A DNA stretch of 38,394 nt from the NCBI GenBank assembly GCA_028822935.1, contig JAPKCM010000039.1, forward strand, positions 1 to 38,394, given 5' to 3'. Made by a program: the position numbers and the translations under genes. The notes beneath the pieces are model-generated. The model ran no database searches and had not been told where the DNA came from. It saw only the letters and a list, made by a program, of their open reading frames with translations. Source of the stretch: Akkermansiaceae bacterium. GTDB taxonomy: Bacteria; Verrucomicrobiota; Verrucomicrobiia; Verrucomicrobiales; Akkermansiaceae. Shown here one piece after another: positions 24,488 to 34,033 of this stretch; the stretch's first letter is position 1; the number at the start of each line of letters is the position of its first letter.

Positions 24488-27400
24488 ATGGTCCGCATTT
24501 CCTTTGCCGTAGCTTGCTTCATTCTTCATTTTTTGACGAATGCCAGCGGATCCGAATGGACCCGGACCACCATTCCCACCAAGACCACTCCGGATTCTCA
24601 AAATCTCTGGCTGCGCTGTTTTCTTCAGGTCCCGGATCGCCTTGTCACCCCCGAAGGTGGCGAACGTGATCTCTGGCGAAGTTCCACCGTCCTCGCCGTC
24701 TCCGATCTTCCCGGTCGCTTTGAAATATTTCTAAACGGTCAAAGTATCGTCAAATCTGACGGGATTCCCTTGGGGAAAGAACAACGCTTCAAAATTCCCA
24801 AAGACGTTCTCGAGAAGACTCAATTTAACGCTCTGGTCATCCGGATCGACCACAAAACAGCCGACCATGGTTTCGCTTCAGCCCCCGTGCTGATCGATTA
24901 CTTTAACGAACTGATCCTGGATCAGGAGTGGGAATTCACGAGCACGAAACCTTCCATCGGCGAGCTTGAGGCCAGTCAAAAGAAACCAACATTCGCCGCT
25001 TATCCCGCCCATCAATTCAAACTCTCAAGCCGCCCTCTGGCACGGACGATGGATCCCATACGTGGACGACAGGTCCCTCCCGGAGAAGACCTCGCTTTGT
25101 TAAAGACCGACGATGACCTCGCTGTCGACGCCTTGCTCAGCGAGCCGGAAATCGCCCAACCAACCCACTTCAGTTTTGACACCCGGGGCCGCATGTGGGT
25201 CGCGCAATATCGCCAGTATCCCTACCCCGCCGGTCTGACGATGATTGGTCGTGACCAATACTATCGCTCGAAGTACGATCGTATCCCCCCCGCCCCGCCC
25301 CATCATGACCACGGAGCCGACATCATCAGCGTGCACGAAGATCTCGATGGCGACGGCATCTATGAAACGAGCAAGAATGTCCTCAAGGACCTGAACATGG
25401 CGAACTCGGTCGTCCGTGGTTGGGGCGGCCTCTGGGTCATGCACACTCCGCATCTCCTCTTTTATCGTGATCAAGACGGCGACGATATTCCCGAGGGAGA
25501 TCCCGAGATTCGACTCGCCGGCTTTGGGCTCGAAGATACCCATAGCGTGGCCAATGGTCTTGCCTGGGGACCTGATGGCTGGCTCTACGGAGGGCAGGGC
25601 AGCACCACCACCAGCCGTGTCACCCGACCCGGTTTTGATGATCCGGCGATCTACAATGAAGGCCCCATTGTTTGGCGCTACCATCCCCTCACCCAGGAAT
25701 TCGAAGTCTTCGCCGACGGCGGTGGCAACACCTTCGGCCTAAGCTTCGATGCCGAAGGACGGCTTTTCAGCGGTCACAATGGCGGCAATACCCGGGGCTT
25801 TCACTTCGTGCAAAACGGACAATACCTGAAGCAGGGAAAGAACCCCGGAAAGTTCGGCCCGCCCCCCAATCCCTTCTCATTCGGTGAGCTCTCGATGATG
25901 GCGACCACCAACCCGATCTCACGCTTTTCCCACTTGGGTGTCTGCGTTGACGCCGCCGCCCTTCCCGCCCGCCTCCAGGGACAGCTTCTGAGCGTCGATC
26001 CCCTGCATCACTATCTTGTCGCCTCAAACCGAAGCGCGATGGGCAGCACTTTCAAAACCTCTGACACTGGCTTCCCTCTTCGTAGCGATGACCTCACCTT
26101 CCGACCGGTCTATCTCGCCAACGCCCCGTGCGGAGGCATAATCTTCTCCGATTTCCGGGAGCAATACATCGCGCACGGGCAAAACTACCAAGGCCAGATC
26201 GATCCCGACAGCGGGCGCATCTATCGACTCCGGGGGAAAAACGCTTCGCTCATCAAGGACCGGAATTTGGAAAGCAAGACCTCCTTGGAATTGATAGAAT
26301 TCCTCGGACATGACAACCTTTGGCACCGACAAACGGCTGTTCGTTTGCTGGCCCAGCGGGCGGATCTCACCCTTGTCCCGCAATTGGAGGCACTCCTCGA
26401 ACAGAAGAACCCCCACCCTGCTTTGGAAGCTCTTTGGGTGCTCCATCAGATGGGCCGTCTTCATCTCGATGCTGCCCGCCTCCATCTTGATCATCCGTCC
26501 CCCATGGTGCGGGCGTGGATCATCAGGCTCTCTGGTGAGAACGGAAAAATTGAGCCGGAATTGTTCAACCCAATCAAAACCCTCGCCAGTCGGGAAACGA
26601 ATGCTGAGGTCCAGTGCCAGATCCTCTCTACCGCGAGTCGTCTTGGGCATCAGGAGGGCCTCGCTCTTGCCCGGCAAATCATCTCTCGGCCCAATCACCT
26701 TGAGGACCCCTTCATTCCCCTCATGGCCTGGCATGCCGTGGAAGCGCAGTGCGCGCAGAATTCGGAAGCCGTCTTGACGACTTTCGATGATCCCAAAATT
26801 TGGTCGTCCCCCTTCTTCCTGGATCATATCGCCCCCCGCCTGATGCGACGCTTTGCGGAAGCCGGATCCCGGCACGATTTCCTTCAATGCGCCCGCCTCC
26901 TCGAACTCGCTCCGGATGCCGCCGGTCGCACCGCTCTCATGACAGGCTTTGAAAAAGCATTCGAAGGAAGAACGGTCCCACTCCTTCCGGACGAACTGAC
27001 CACCAAGCTGGATCAATCTTCCCTCTCCATGCGTATTCGCAGGGGCGACTCACAGGCTCTGGCGGAAGGCAGCGCACTGCTTTCCAATCCCAAAGCAACT
27101 CCTACCGACCGGCTTTCAGCGGTGCGTGCTTTCGGCAGCTATCAGGGCGAAACCGAAGTTTCGAAAAAGCTCCTCGACCTCGCGACCTCGACTGACAATT
27201 CCGAACTGAGTCGTGCCGCCATCATCGCCCTACAAATCTACGACGACAAAGCGATTGGGGAGACCCTGGTAACTTCCTATCCGATGCTTTCTCCAGGCCT
27301 TCAAGCCACCACTCTGAACCTCCTCGCCTCCCGGCCGGTCTGGGCGGCAGCTCTCCTCGCAAACGTGGCTCTTGAAAGAATCCCTGCCAGCCACCTTGAC

Positions 27401-27955
27401 CAAGACCTCCTTTCCCGTCTTGCACTCCATGAGGACAGCAAAACCAAATCTCTCCTTCTTAAACACTTCCCCGACACCGAAAAACCAACCCCTTCCCTCC
27501 GGGCGGATACCTTGCGAAAGATTCTTTCCGAGCGACCCGGAGATCCCTACCTTGGCGAGCCCATTTTCGCCGCCCGCTGCGCAAGCTGCCACAAGCTCTT
27601 CTTCAAAGGTGGAGACGTTGGTCCGGATCTGACCCGCTACCAACGGGACGATCTCGGCACCATGCTGATCAGCATTCTCGAACCGAACGCCGAGATTCGT
27701 GAAGGCTATGAAAATGTCGTCGTGACCACCACCGACAATCGAATCCTGAGCGGATTCCTTTCCGACGAAGACGCGAATAGCATTGTCATCCGAGGCTTCG
27801 ACGGTGCCGACCTCACCATCCCTCGCAAACAAATGAAAACCCTCAAACCGGCTGGCCGAAGCCTCATGCCCGCGGGTCTCCTGAACGGACTCGATGACAC
27901 CGCGCTTCGAGACCTCTTTGCCTACCTCCGACTCTCCCAACCCATCACCAAATGA
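24488..27955 (+). CDS. PVC-type heme-binding CxxCH protein (membrane-bound dehydrogenase type) with HEAT repeats
   Basis: This 1155-residue exported protein begins with a signal peptide (VRISFAVACFILHFLTNASG). It has a beta-sandwich at ~25-150, a beta-propeller dehydrogenase-like domain at ~200-590 (FSFDTRGRMWVAQYRQYPYP, HEDLDGDGIYE, NGLAWGPDGWLYGGQG, GLSFDAEGRLFSGHNGGNTRG, APCGGIIFSDFREQYI), a helical HEAT-like repeat region at ~600-1000, and a C-terminal cytochrome c domain. The heme site is CASCHKLF at 1031-1035 and is followed by GGDVGPDLTRY and ILEPNAEIREGYEN. The architecture is the textbook PVC-type heme-binding family, mostly confined to Planctomycetes and Verrucomicrobia, with no established substrate. 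It is tightly followed (4 bases) by a small Gfo/Idh/MocA protein, a frequent partner. Confidence 0.93.
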   Translation: MVRISFAVACFILHFLTNASGSEWTRTTIPTKTTPDSQNLWLRCFLQVPDRLVTPEGGERDLWRSSTVLAVSDLPGRFEIFLNGQSIVKSDGIPLGKEQRFKIPKDVLEKTQFNALVIRIDHKTADHGFASAPVLIDYFNELILDQEWEFTSTKPSIGELEASQKKPTFAAYPAHQFKLSSRPLARTMDPIRGRQVPPGEDLALLKTDDDLAVDALLSEPEIAQPTHFSFDTRGRMWVAQYRQYPYPAGLTMIGRDQYYRSKYDRIPPAPPHHDHGADIISVHEDLDGDGIYETSKNVLKDLNMANSVVRGWGGLWVMHTPHLLFYRDQDGDDIPEGDPEIRLAGFGLEDTHSVANGLAWGPDGWLYGGQGSTTTSRVTRPGFDDPAIYNEGPIVWRYHPLTQEFEVFADGGGNTFGLSFDAEGRLFSGHNGGNTRGFHFVQNGQYLKQGKNPGKFGPPPNPFSFGELSMMATTNPISRFSHLGVCVDAAALPARLQGQLLSVDPLHHYLVASNRSAMGSTFKTSDTGFPLRSDDLTFRPVYLANAPCGGIIFSDFREQYIAHGQNYQGQIDPDSGRIYRLRGKNASLIKDRNLESKTSLELIEFLGHDNLWHRQTAVRLLAQRADLTLVPQLEALLEQKNPHPALEALWVLHQMGRLHLDAARLHLDHPSPMVRAWIIRLSGENGKIEPELFNPIKTLASRETNAEVQCQILSTASRLGHQEGLALARQIISRPNHLEDPFIPLMAWHAVEAQCAQNSEAVLTTFDDPKIWSSPFFLDHIAPRLMRRFAEAGSRHDFLQCARLLELAPDAAGRTALMTGFEKAFEGRTVPLLPDELTTKLDQSSLSMRIRRGDSQALAEGSALLSNPKATPTDRLSAVRAFGSYQGETEVSKKLLDLATSTDNSELSRAAIIALQIYDDKAIGETLVTSYPMLSPGLQATTLNLLASRPVWAAALLANVALERIPASHLDQDLLSRLALHEDSKTKSLLLKHFPDTEKPTPSLRADTLRKILSERPGDPYLGEPIFAARCASCHKLFFKGGDVGPDLTRYQRDDLGTMLISILEPNAEIREGYENVVVTTTDNRILSGFLSDEDANSIVIRGFDGADLTIPRKQMKTLKPAGRSLMPAGLLNGLDDTALRDLFAYLRLSQPITK

Positions 27956-27959
27956 CGAA

Positions 27960-28940
27960 ATGAAAAAAATCATCACCCTCTGTTGCACTCTCTTAGGACT
28001 CTCATCTCTCGCCGCCAAGGACCCCATCCGCATCGGCTTGATCGGTCTCGACACCTCTCATGTCATCGCCTTCACCAAGGTCCTCAATGACCCCACGACC
28101 AAGGGTCACGTCAAGGGAGCCAAAGTGGTCGCGGCCTTTAAGGGCGGCAGCGCCGATATCGAATCGAGCAGCTCAAGAGTCGAGGGATACACCAAAACTC
28201 TTAAAGAAGACTTCGGCGTTGAGATCTGTGAGACCATTGAGGATCTCTGCACCAAGGTTGATGCGATCATGATCGAAAGCGTCGACGGCCGCCCCCATCT
28301 CGCCCAAGCGAGACCCGTCATCGCAGCAGGATTACCACTGTTCCTCGACAAGCCCGTTGCCGGAACCTTGAGTGATACTCTTGAGATCTACCGTCTTGCC
28401 AAAGAAGCAGGTATTCCAATATTCTCATCGTCATCGCTTCGCTACGGAAAAAGCACCCAGGCCGTTCGCGCGGGCTCGCTTGGAGAAGTGACCTATGCCC
28501 TCTGTTCCAGCCCCGCCAAAATCGAGCCCCATCACCCTGATCTCTATTGGTATGGCGTCCACGGATGCGAATCTCTCTTCACCGTCATGGGAACCGGATG
28601 CCAATCTGTCGTCCGCCGAACCACCTCCGAGGGCTTGATCGAAGTCGAGGGCACCTGGGAAAATGGCAGAACGGGCATCTTCCGCGAAGGCAAGGGCTAC
28701 TCCGGCATTGCCCGCAATGCCAAGGGCGAAGAGGTCGCCGTCGGATCCTATGAAGGGTATGCCCCTCTCGTGGTCGAGGTCGTGAAATTTTTTGAAACAA
28801 AGAAGCCGCCGGTTTCAGCGGCCGAGACCATCGAGCTCTTCACCTTTATGGAAGCGGCCGATGAAAGTAAACGCCAGGGAGGTAAGGCCGTCACGCTCAA
28901 GGAAGTTCTCGCCAAGGCGGAAAAACAATCCCGCCAATAG
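27960..28940 (+). CDS. Exported Gfo/Idh/MocA-like oxidoreductase, short form
   Basis: The start at 27960 follows the PVC-type gene stop by four bases and opens a signal peptide (MKKIITLCCTLLGLSSLAAK). The frame extends upstream to 27894 but that part lies inside the previous gene. The 326-residue protein has a Rossmann domain whose glycine loop is unusual (IGLIGLDTSHVIAF instead of GxGxxG). The EKP motif is replaced by LDKP at 129-132. The second domain contains GSLGEVTYALCSSP and HGCESLFTVMGTG, a pattern seen in a subgroup that may not be a standard dehydrogenase. Cofactor binding is therefore uncertain. Close spacing implies co-translation with the heme protein. Confidence 0.87.
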   Translation: MKKIITLCCTLLGLSSLAAKDPIRIGLIGLDTSHVIAFTKVLNDPTTKGHVKGAKVVAAFKGGSADIESSSSRVEGYTKTLKEDFGVEICETIEDLCTKVDAIMIESVDGRPHLAQARPVIAAGLPLFLDKPVAGTLSDTLEIYRLAKEAGIPIFSSSSLRYGKSTQAVRAGSLGEVTYALCSSPAKIEPHHPDLYWYGVHGCESLFTVMGTGCQSVVRRTTSEGLIEVEGTWENGRTGIFREGKGYSGIARNAKGEEVAVGSYEGYAPLVVEVVKFFETKKPPVSAAETIELFTFMEAADESKRQGGKAVTLKEVLAKAEKQSRQ

Positions 28941-28961
28941 CTGATATCGCGCCCCTTTTTC

Positions 28962-30308
28962 CTACTTCTGTGATAGCCCGGCTGTAGGTTCTGCGCTGAC
29001 ATCTCCTCGCAGGGAGCAAGAGGCAATGAGATTTCCGCTTCCTTTTCCTTTGAAGCGGATCGAGGCCTCCGCTCGTGGGGTCTCGCGAGTGTCGGCAATG
29101 GTGCAGCCGGTCACGAGAACACCGTCACAATCGAGCGCATCAATTCCGTAGGGAACGCCATCGCTGAAGTTGCAACCATTCACCGCGATGCGTTGACAGT
29201 TTTTCAGCTCCAAAAGTGACGCGCCGTTTTCTTGACCCTCCAAGGATTCGTCGTGGAAACTACAGCCTGAAATTGTGCAGTCCCGGCTATCGATCAGGCG
29301 GACACCCATACCAGCCCTCTCGGTGTGGCGGCGGAAGTTGTTGCTACCGATGACAATCAAACGTGAATCTTCGATCAGGAGATTTCGATGGGAACAGGAG
29401 TAGATCGAGTTGCCGGTCAGAGTGATTCCGTAGCAACCGCTCAGATGAATATTAGTCTCTTGAGAACCGATTATATTTCCGGTGATGGTGATCAGGCCGG
29501 GGGGTCTCGAGCTGTCACGCTTCTCCATGATCCGGATGTTCCGCCCCTCTTTGGAAGAGGTCGCCTGGATTGTATTAGAGCCGATCGTGACTTCATTAAC
29601 GCTTGCTCCCTCCGCCGTGGTATCGATCCAGATTTCCGCCGTCGGCTCGTTCGGAAGCTCGGGGAAGGACCGCTCGGTATTATTGTATTCAATATCGTTC
29701 CCGGTGATTTGGAGGTTTCTAATTTCTGATCGTTCAATTCGGATCCCACCCAGGCGATTGTAGCTGATGTGCGAATTTGCGATGTTGATCTGATGAAGAT
29801 TGAGACCATCCATGAAGATGCCAACCCCTCGGTTGTGATAGATGTGGCAATTCACGATTTGTATATTTCGATTACGCTCCACGAGGTGAATACCATGCCT
29901 GACGTGCCGAATCATGACACCGTCAAAGATGGCCTGCATCGTTCCTTTTAGCTCGAATCCATCGGCTTCCGCGTGGGATCCCTCAATGACGATTTCCCGA
30001 ACCGTAGGCATTCTTTCCGACCGCCAAACTCCTGGCTTTACCGAACCAGGATCACCCGTTCCGCCGTGGTTCCCAAGAAGGCGGAAGGCGGGACCGGGGC
30101 CTGCCATGACAATCGTGGCGGTGCCCATCGATCCCGAAATACCGCGGGGACCTGATTCCTTGAGAGGAATTTCAAGCGGACTTGTGATCAGGTAGGTCCC
30201 CTTGGGAAACTCCAACAAGCCATCACCATCCTTGATGGCATGTTGAATCGCCGCGGTGTCGTCGGTCTGTCCATCGCCAGTTGCTCCAAAGTTTTTGACG
30301 TTACTCAT
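28962..30308 (-). CDS. Right-handed beta-helix protein, pectate-lyase-superfamily fold
   Basis: The 448-residue protein opens with the PF12708-type cap (NVKNFGATGDGQTDDTAAIQ, then a stretch ending GTYLI). A long series of beta-helix coils follows, each about 22-25 residues, e.g. IQIVNCHIYHNRGVGIFMDG, INIANSHISYNRLGGIRIE, LQITGNDIEYNN and ITLTGNSIYSCSHRNLLIEDS. No signal peptide is visible, and an in-frame TAG lies 9 bases upstream of the ATG, so the N-terminus is real. It is either cytoplasmic or exported by an unrecognised route. Proteins of this fold include polysaccharide lyases, epimerases and phage-tail-like depolymerases. The catalytic type cannot be assigned. The 162-base gap upstream holds no clear gene although short frames on both strands are open. 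Confidence 0.82.
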   Translation of the reverse strand: MSNVKNFGATGDGQTDDTAAIQHAIKDGDGLLEFPKGTYLITSPLEIPLKESGPRGISGSMGTATIVMAGPGPAFRLLGNHGGTGDPGSVKPGVWRSERMPTVREIVIEGSHAEADGFELKGTMQAIFDGVMIRHVRHGIHLVERNRNIQIVNCHIYHNRGVGIFMDGLNLHQINIANSHISYNRLGGIRIERSEIRNLQITGNDIEYNNTERSFPELPNEPTAEIWIDTTAEGASVNEVTIGSNTIQATSSKEGRNIRIMEKRDSSRPPGLITITGNIIGSQETNIHLSGCYGITLTGNSIYSCSHRNLLIEDSRLIVIGSNNFRRHTERAGMGVRLIDSRDCTISGCSFHDESLEGQENGASLLELKNCQRIAVNGCNFSDGVPYGIDALDCDGVLVTGCTIADTRETPRAEASIRFKGKGSGNLIASCSLRGDVSAEPTAGLSQK

Positions 30309-30470
30309 TGGAAAATTCTAGCGAAGAACCATTCGAAAGGGAAACAGATCTTCCTTTTTTGATAATCGTGCCGTTCGGACTCGCTCCGGAAAAATCTGTG
30401 CCCCCCCTTTTGCCCGAGGTTCTCGATCAATTGACGATCTTCGGACCGGATCGATCATCAACCTTCACGA

Positions 30471-33236
30471 TCATGGCACCATTCTCAAGCGATAGAATTT
30501 CCACGCTCCTTCGTTCGTGTAGTCGATTTCCTTGGGACTAACCGCATCTGGAACAGGAGCCCAGGTCACGAGGTCGGTGGATTCTTCCAACAGTTCGTTG
30601 CCGGTGTTGGTCCAGATGATCAGGGCTTTTGATTCAGCGATTGGAACAAGGAATAGCTTCGGCTCCAGTGGCCGTTCGAGCTTAAGTTCGAGATCGAAGC
30701 TCATATTCAACGATGTCGCGTTTGCCTGGTGAACTTCGACGGCGAGAATGTTGTCATCGCCATCGATGAGGAGAGAAGAGTCGATCGACACCGTAACATA
30801 TTCATCTTTGTCGTCGACGACGCCCAAGGCGAAATCTGAATGTGAGACCGGGCCGTCCGGCAGGTTACTGCGCATCACTTCAACCCCGTTGAGGTAGACG
30901 ATGGCCCCGTCGTCGCGCCTGAGGCGAATCGTGGCCTGTGTATCGCCGAAGAGGTCATCCGGCTCGAACGCGTGGCGAAAATAATAAGTTGGATAGTTCG
31001 CGGAAGAGTCGTCGATTTTGGTGGCCTCGTCGTCGTCACCGTAGCCGAATTCTGCAGGTCCATACTTCCAACTGGAGTCGTCGAAGTTCTCCTCGATCCA
31101 GCCTGGACCAGGATCGCTGCCGTTGTCGAGGTAAGCCCATTCTGATCCGAGTGGAACGACGACCTCGACATTGTCGACGCCGGGTGTGTCGATGTAGATG
31201 AGATTGCGCGGGGTGGTGATCTGACCGTTGTTGCCGTCGTGCAGGGTGAATCTGATGTATTCGACAAGTCCGCCACGAGGGGAGAAAGTGGGCTTGTAAC
31301 TGGCGAGCATTTGTCCAGAACTCGCCCGCAAACCTCCGAAAATGGTGGTCTCTTCGGACTTGCCGGCGACTTTCGAGGAGATCGTGAAGCCAAGCCCTGG
31401 TGGGATCGAACCGAACGAACTGAAGCCGAATTCGATCTCCTCACCGTAGCGCTGCATCGGCCGTTGAATCTCGTTGCTGCTGAAGCCGGCACCCACGACA
31501 GCGGTGGTTGGCTCAAGCGCTTCGATCAGGGTGAGATCGGAGCCGTCCCAGATGCGGTTGTCCGGGTGCATTGGGTTTTCCCGGGTGAGCCAATTGTCGC
31601 GGATGTCCATGGCATCGATACGATAGGTCCAGGAATCCCACTCGTAGCCCCAGACGTCCTTCTCGTTATAGAGCGATATCGAATCCGTGACGGTGAGAAA
31701 GCCCTTGTAGTCCCAAGTGTAGTTGTCACCGAAGCGCCAGCCGATGGAGTTTCCGATAGTAATTGAATCGGACACCGTGACGACCGGGCTACTGCCGCTA
31801 GTGCTAAACCCGCATTCGATTCCCTGCCCGCTGTTGAGAGCCACGGTGTTGCGCACGATGACGTCGCGACCACCGCCGCTCCATGCCATGGCTTCGTGGA
31901 AGCAGGACTCGAACCAGCATCCGTCGACCAGAACCGTTCCTGCCGAACCCGATCCGGCATCGACGCCGTCGTCTTTGGCCCAACCGATCACGGTATCGTG
32001 TAGTTCGTGATTTCCGGTTTTGAAGTAGATGCCGTCGTTGACCTTGTGGGCGAACTCAGGAGAGTCTCTCGGGAATTCGACAAGGTGGCAGTCGCGGAGA
32101 ACGACCGCGCCACCATTGAACTGCCCGGTAGTGGGGCTTCGCTGCACGAGGCATCGATCGAGGGTGAGCGTTGCGTCATTGCCGTGCAGCGCCTGTCCGG
32201 GATTCTCGATCCAGTAGCAATCCTCGAAGGAGCCGGAGCTGCCAGTATTAAACAAGAAAGTTGCCTGGTCCTTACGATGGGCAGAAAAACCGGAGCCGTT
32301 GAACCAATTCGGGTCCTCGCCGCCGCGGGTGACGAATAGGAAGGTGGCGTGGACCTCGCCGTTGACGAGACAACCGCCCCATGTAGAACCGGGCGCAGCT
32401 GTCATGACAGTCGGGTTGCTCTCCTCCCCGTTGAGCTGCAAGTTGCCATCAATCGTGAGATCCACGCCATTGCCGATCTCTACGATCACACCGGGACCGA
32501 TCGATAGCGTTGCGCCCACCGCAACATTCATGTCTGCGTTGATTTGAACGATTCCCGGGCTAGTCCAATTGGTGTCTAAATCGATGCTCGCGGGAGCGAT
32601 GATGATGGACAGGGAACTCATCAGCACATCTGTCGTCGCGGATTGAGACGCGGCCTCAATCGTGATGTTGTGAGTTTCATCGGCAAAAACAGCAGGGAGA
32701 TGCAAACTTCCGACCCCGCGGTAGAGTCGAACGGTCTGATCATTGATTTGCGCATCCGCCATCACGCGCAGAGGTTGATGATCTCCGTCGACAAGCTTTG
32801 CCACCACCGGGATGGGCCAGCTGATTGGGAACTGCCTCGGCGCGATGAGCTCCAATGAACCTGAGTCGATCTCTGCATCAGCGGCAGGGATATTCATCCT
32901 GGGCACCCATGGTCGAAGTCCGTTCTCAGAGCTGCCACGCTCGCTTGAACGGACGATGAAATGCACGGTCTCAGTTTCGACGATTTCGGACGACCCGGGA
33001 GCGAGTTTTTTGACAAGAAGTTCGTAGAAGCCTGCCTCGTCGATGGTGATTGGGGAACTCGTGGTGGCACTGTCTCCGTTGATTAGAAACTGGAGTCCGA
33101 AGCCGGGTTCGTGAACGACCTCGAAGGTGACGCTGTCGGTGTAGACCGTCTCGTCACTGAGTCCATTGATGGTGATCGCGGAGCAAGTTGCCTCGCTGGC
33201 AATGAACAGCGATAGGAACAAAAGGACGGCACGCAT
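30471..33236 (-). CDS. Large secreted parallel beta-helix protein with a C-terminal jelly-roll-like domain
   Basis: The start at the ATG ending at 33236 opens a signal peptide (MRAVLLFLSLFIASEATCSA). The ORF can extend 7 residues further, without merit. Of 921 residues, an N-terminal Ig-like region is followed at ~230-560 by a right-handed beta-helix (ATLTLDRCLVQRSP, GAVVLRDCHLVEF, DVIVRNTVALNSGQGIECGF). Residues ~690-855 form a domain beginning PLGSEWAYLDNGSDPGPGWI, with RRDDGAIVYLNGVEV and ILAVEVHQANATSLNMSFDL. That domain is also present at the N-terminus of the protein at 35865. The tail (LLEESTDLVTWAPVPDAVSP) is the short C-terminal module typical of verrucomicrobial secreted proteins. 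The protein is presumably extracellular; no enzyme activity can be read from the sequence. Confidence 0.85.
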   Translation of the reverse strand: MRAVLLFLSLFIASEATCSAITINGLSDETVYTDSVTFEVVHEPGFGLQFLINGDSATTSSPITIDEAGFYELLVKKLAPGSSEIVETETVHFIVRSSERGSSENGLRPWVPRMNIPAADAEIDSGSLELIAPRQFPISWPIPVVAKLVDGDHQPLRVMADAQINDQTVRLYRGVGSLHLPAVFADETHNITIEAASQSATTDVLMSSLSIIIAPASIDLDTNWTSPGIVQINADMNVAVGATLSIGPGVIVEIGNGVDLTIDGNLQLNGEESNPTVMTAAPGSTWGGCLVNGEVHATFLFVTRGGEDPNWFNGSGFSAHRKDQATFLFNTGSSGSFEDCYWIENPGQALHGNDATLTLDRCLVQRSPTTGQFNGGAVVLRDCHLVEFPRDSPEFAHKVNDGIYFKTGNHELHDTVIGWAKDDGVDAGSGSAGTVLVDGCWFESCFHEAMAWSGGGRDVIVRNTVALNSGQGIECGFSTSGSSPVVTVSDSITIGNSIGWRFGDNYTWDYKGFLTVTDSISLYNEKDVWGYEWDSWTYRIDAMDIRDNWLTRENPMHPDNRIWDGSDLTLIEALEPTTAVVGAGFSSNEIQRPMQRYGEEIEFGFSSFGSIPPGLGFTISSKVAGKSEETTIFGGLRASSGQMLASYKPTFSPRGGLVEYIRFTLHDGNNGQITTPRNLIYIDTPGVDNVEVVVPLGSEWAYLDNGSDPGPGWIEENFDDSSWKYGPAEFGYGDDDEATKIDDSSANYPTYYFRHAFEPDDLFGDTQATIRLRRDDGAIVYLNGVEVMRSNLPDGPVSHSDFALGVVDDKDEYVTVSIDSSLLIDGDDNILAVEVHQANATSLNMSFDLELKLERPLEPKLFLVPIAESKALIIWTNTGNELLEESTDLVTWAPVPDAVSPKEIDYTNEGAWKFYRLRMVP

Positions 33237-33343
33237 AGGAAGGCAACTTAAACCCATCGTCAGGAGTGGTCAATATCTGTCCTGCAGGGCGAGCGAGACG
33301 GACGTCATGACGGTGTCTTAACAAAACAGATCTCACCAGTAAT

Positions 33344-33979
33344 TTAGTTCTTACGACGAAAGACCAAACGGAATATCCCCCAGATCAAAGGTGGCAAGCC
33401 CGCACTCAGAATCAGAGCCATCACTGGTTGTTCATTTCCGGTCTGACCGATCCAGGCGAAAACAAATCCCATCGGAAAACACCCCGCACAGAGCGCCGCA
33501 AAGAATCGCTTGAAGGGCATCTTTGAAATTCCGGCGAGACAGGCCACGACTTCTGGCAGCACGGGCATCCAGCGTGAAAACGCCACCAGCCATCCCCCTG
33601 TTTCTCCGCCGAAGAGACGCTCTCCCTCAGCGATCCCTTTCTCACCCGCTAAAAACAGCACGGCTCGTCTCCCTAACTTCCGTGACAGCCCGTAGGCGAG
33701 CAAGCCAGCCCCGACTGAACCAAAACCGGATAAAAGACCACCCCAGAACCAGCCATAAACAAGCCCAAGTGCTGACATCACCACCGTGCCTAAAATGGGA
33801 AGAAAAAGATCAACGATGAGCAATCCGATTCCCGCTGCCCAAGCCCAACTCCCCGTCGACTGCATCCATGCCACGGTGTTCTCCAATGACATCGATTCTT
33901 CAATGTCATTCCCCCAGATCAGGAACGGGACGATGACCAGCAATGCTAGAACAAGAAAAATGAGGAAGAGTCGTTTCAT
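33344..33979 (-). CDS. TVP38/TMEM64 (DedA/VTT-type) family membrane protein
   Basis: The start at the ATG ending at 33979 begins a membrane helix directly (MKRLFLIFLVLALLVIVPFLI). The frame runs on to 34144, but the extra 55 residues are not membrane-like and would overlap the divergent gene. The 211-residue protein has about five hydrophobic segments and a VTT-domain core: GIGLLIVDLFLPILGTVV, GLVYGWFWGGLLSGFGSVGAG, LSRKLGRRAVLFLAG and WLVAFSRWMPVLPEVVACLAG, which holds the conserved Arg and Pro of the re-entrant region. Family members are implicated in lipid scrambling or undecaprenyl-phosphate recycling. The specific role is unknown. It is divergent from the PNPOx-fold gene with 54 bases between. 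Confidence 0.85.
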   Translation of the reverse strand: MKRLFLIFLVLALLVIVPFLIWGNDIEESMSLENTVAWMQSTGSWAWAAGIGLLIVDLFLPILGTVVMSALGLVYGWFWGGLLSGFGSVGAGLLAYGLSRKLGRRAVLFLAGEKGIAEGERLFGGETGGWLVAFSRWMPVLPEVVACLAGISKMPFKRFFAALCAGCFPMGFVFAWIGQTGNEQPVMALILSAGLPPLIWGIFRLVFRRKN

Positions 33980-34033
33980 ATTTTGTTGAATCGTGTTTAC
34001 TATTATCCAGCCAATCGTGCGCGAGATTTTTTC

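Noticed and set aside
30309-30470. Possible small gene between the two beta-helix genes, with an ATG overlapping the upstream stop (ATGA at 30471-30474)
   Set aside because: The reverse frame hits a TGA after 15 codons and would need a frameshift to continue. A forward TTG-start frame over the same region is also open. Without homology neither can be called.
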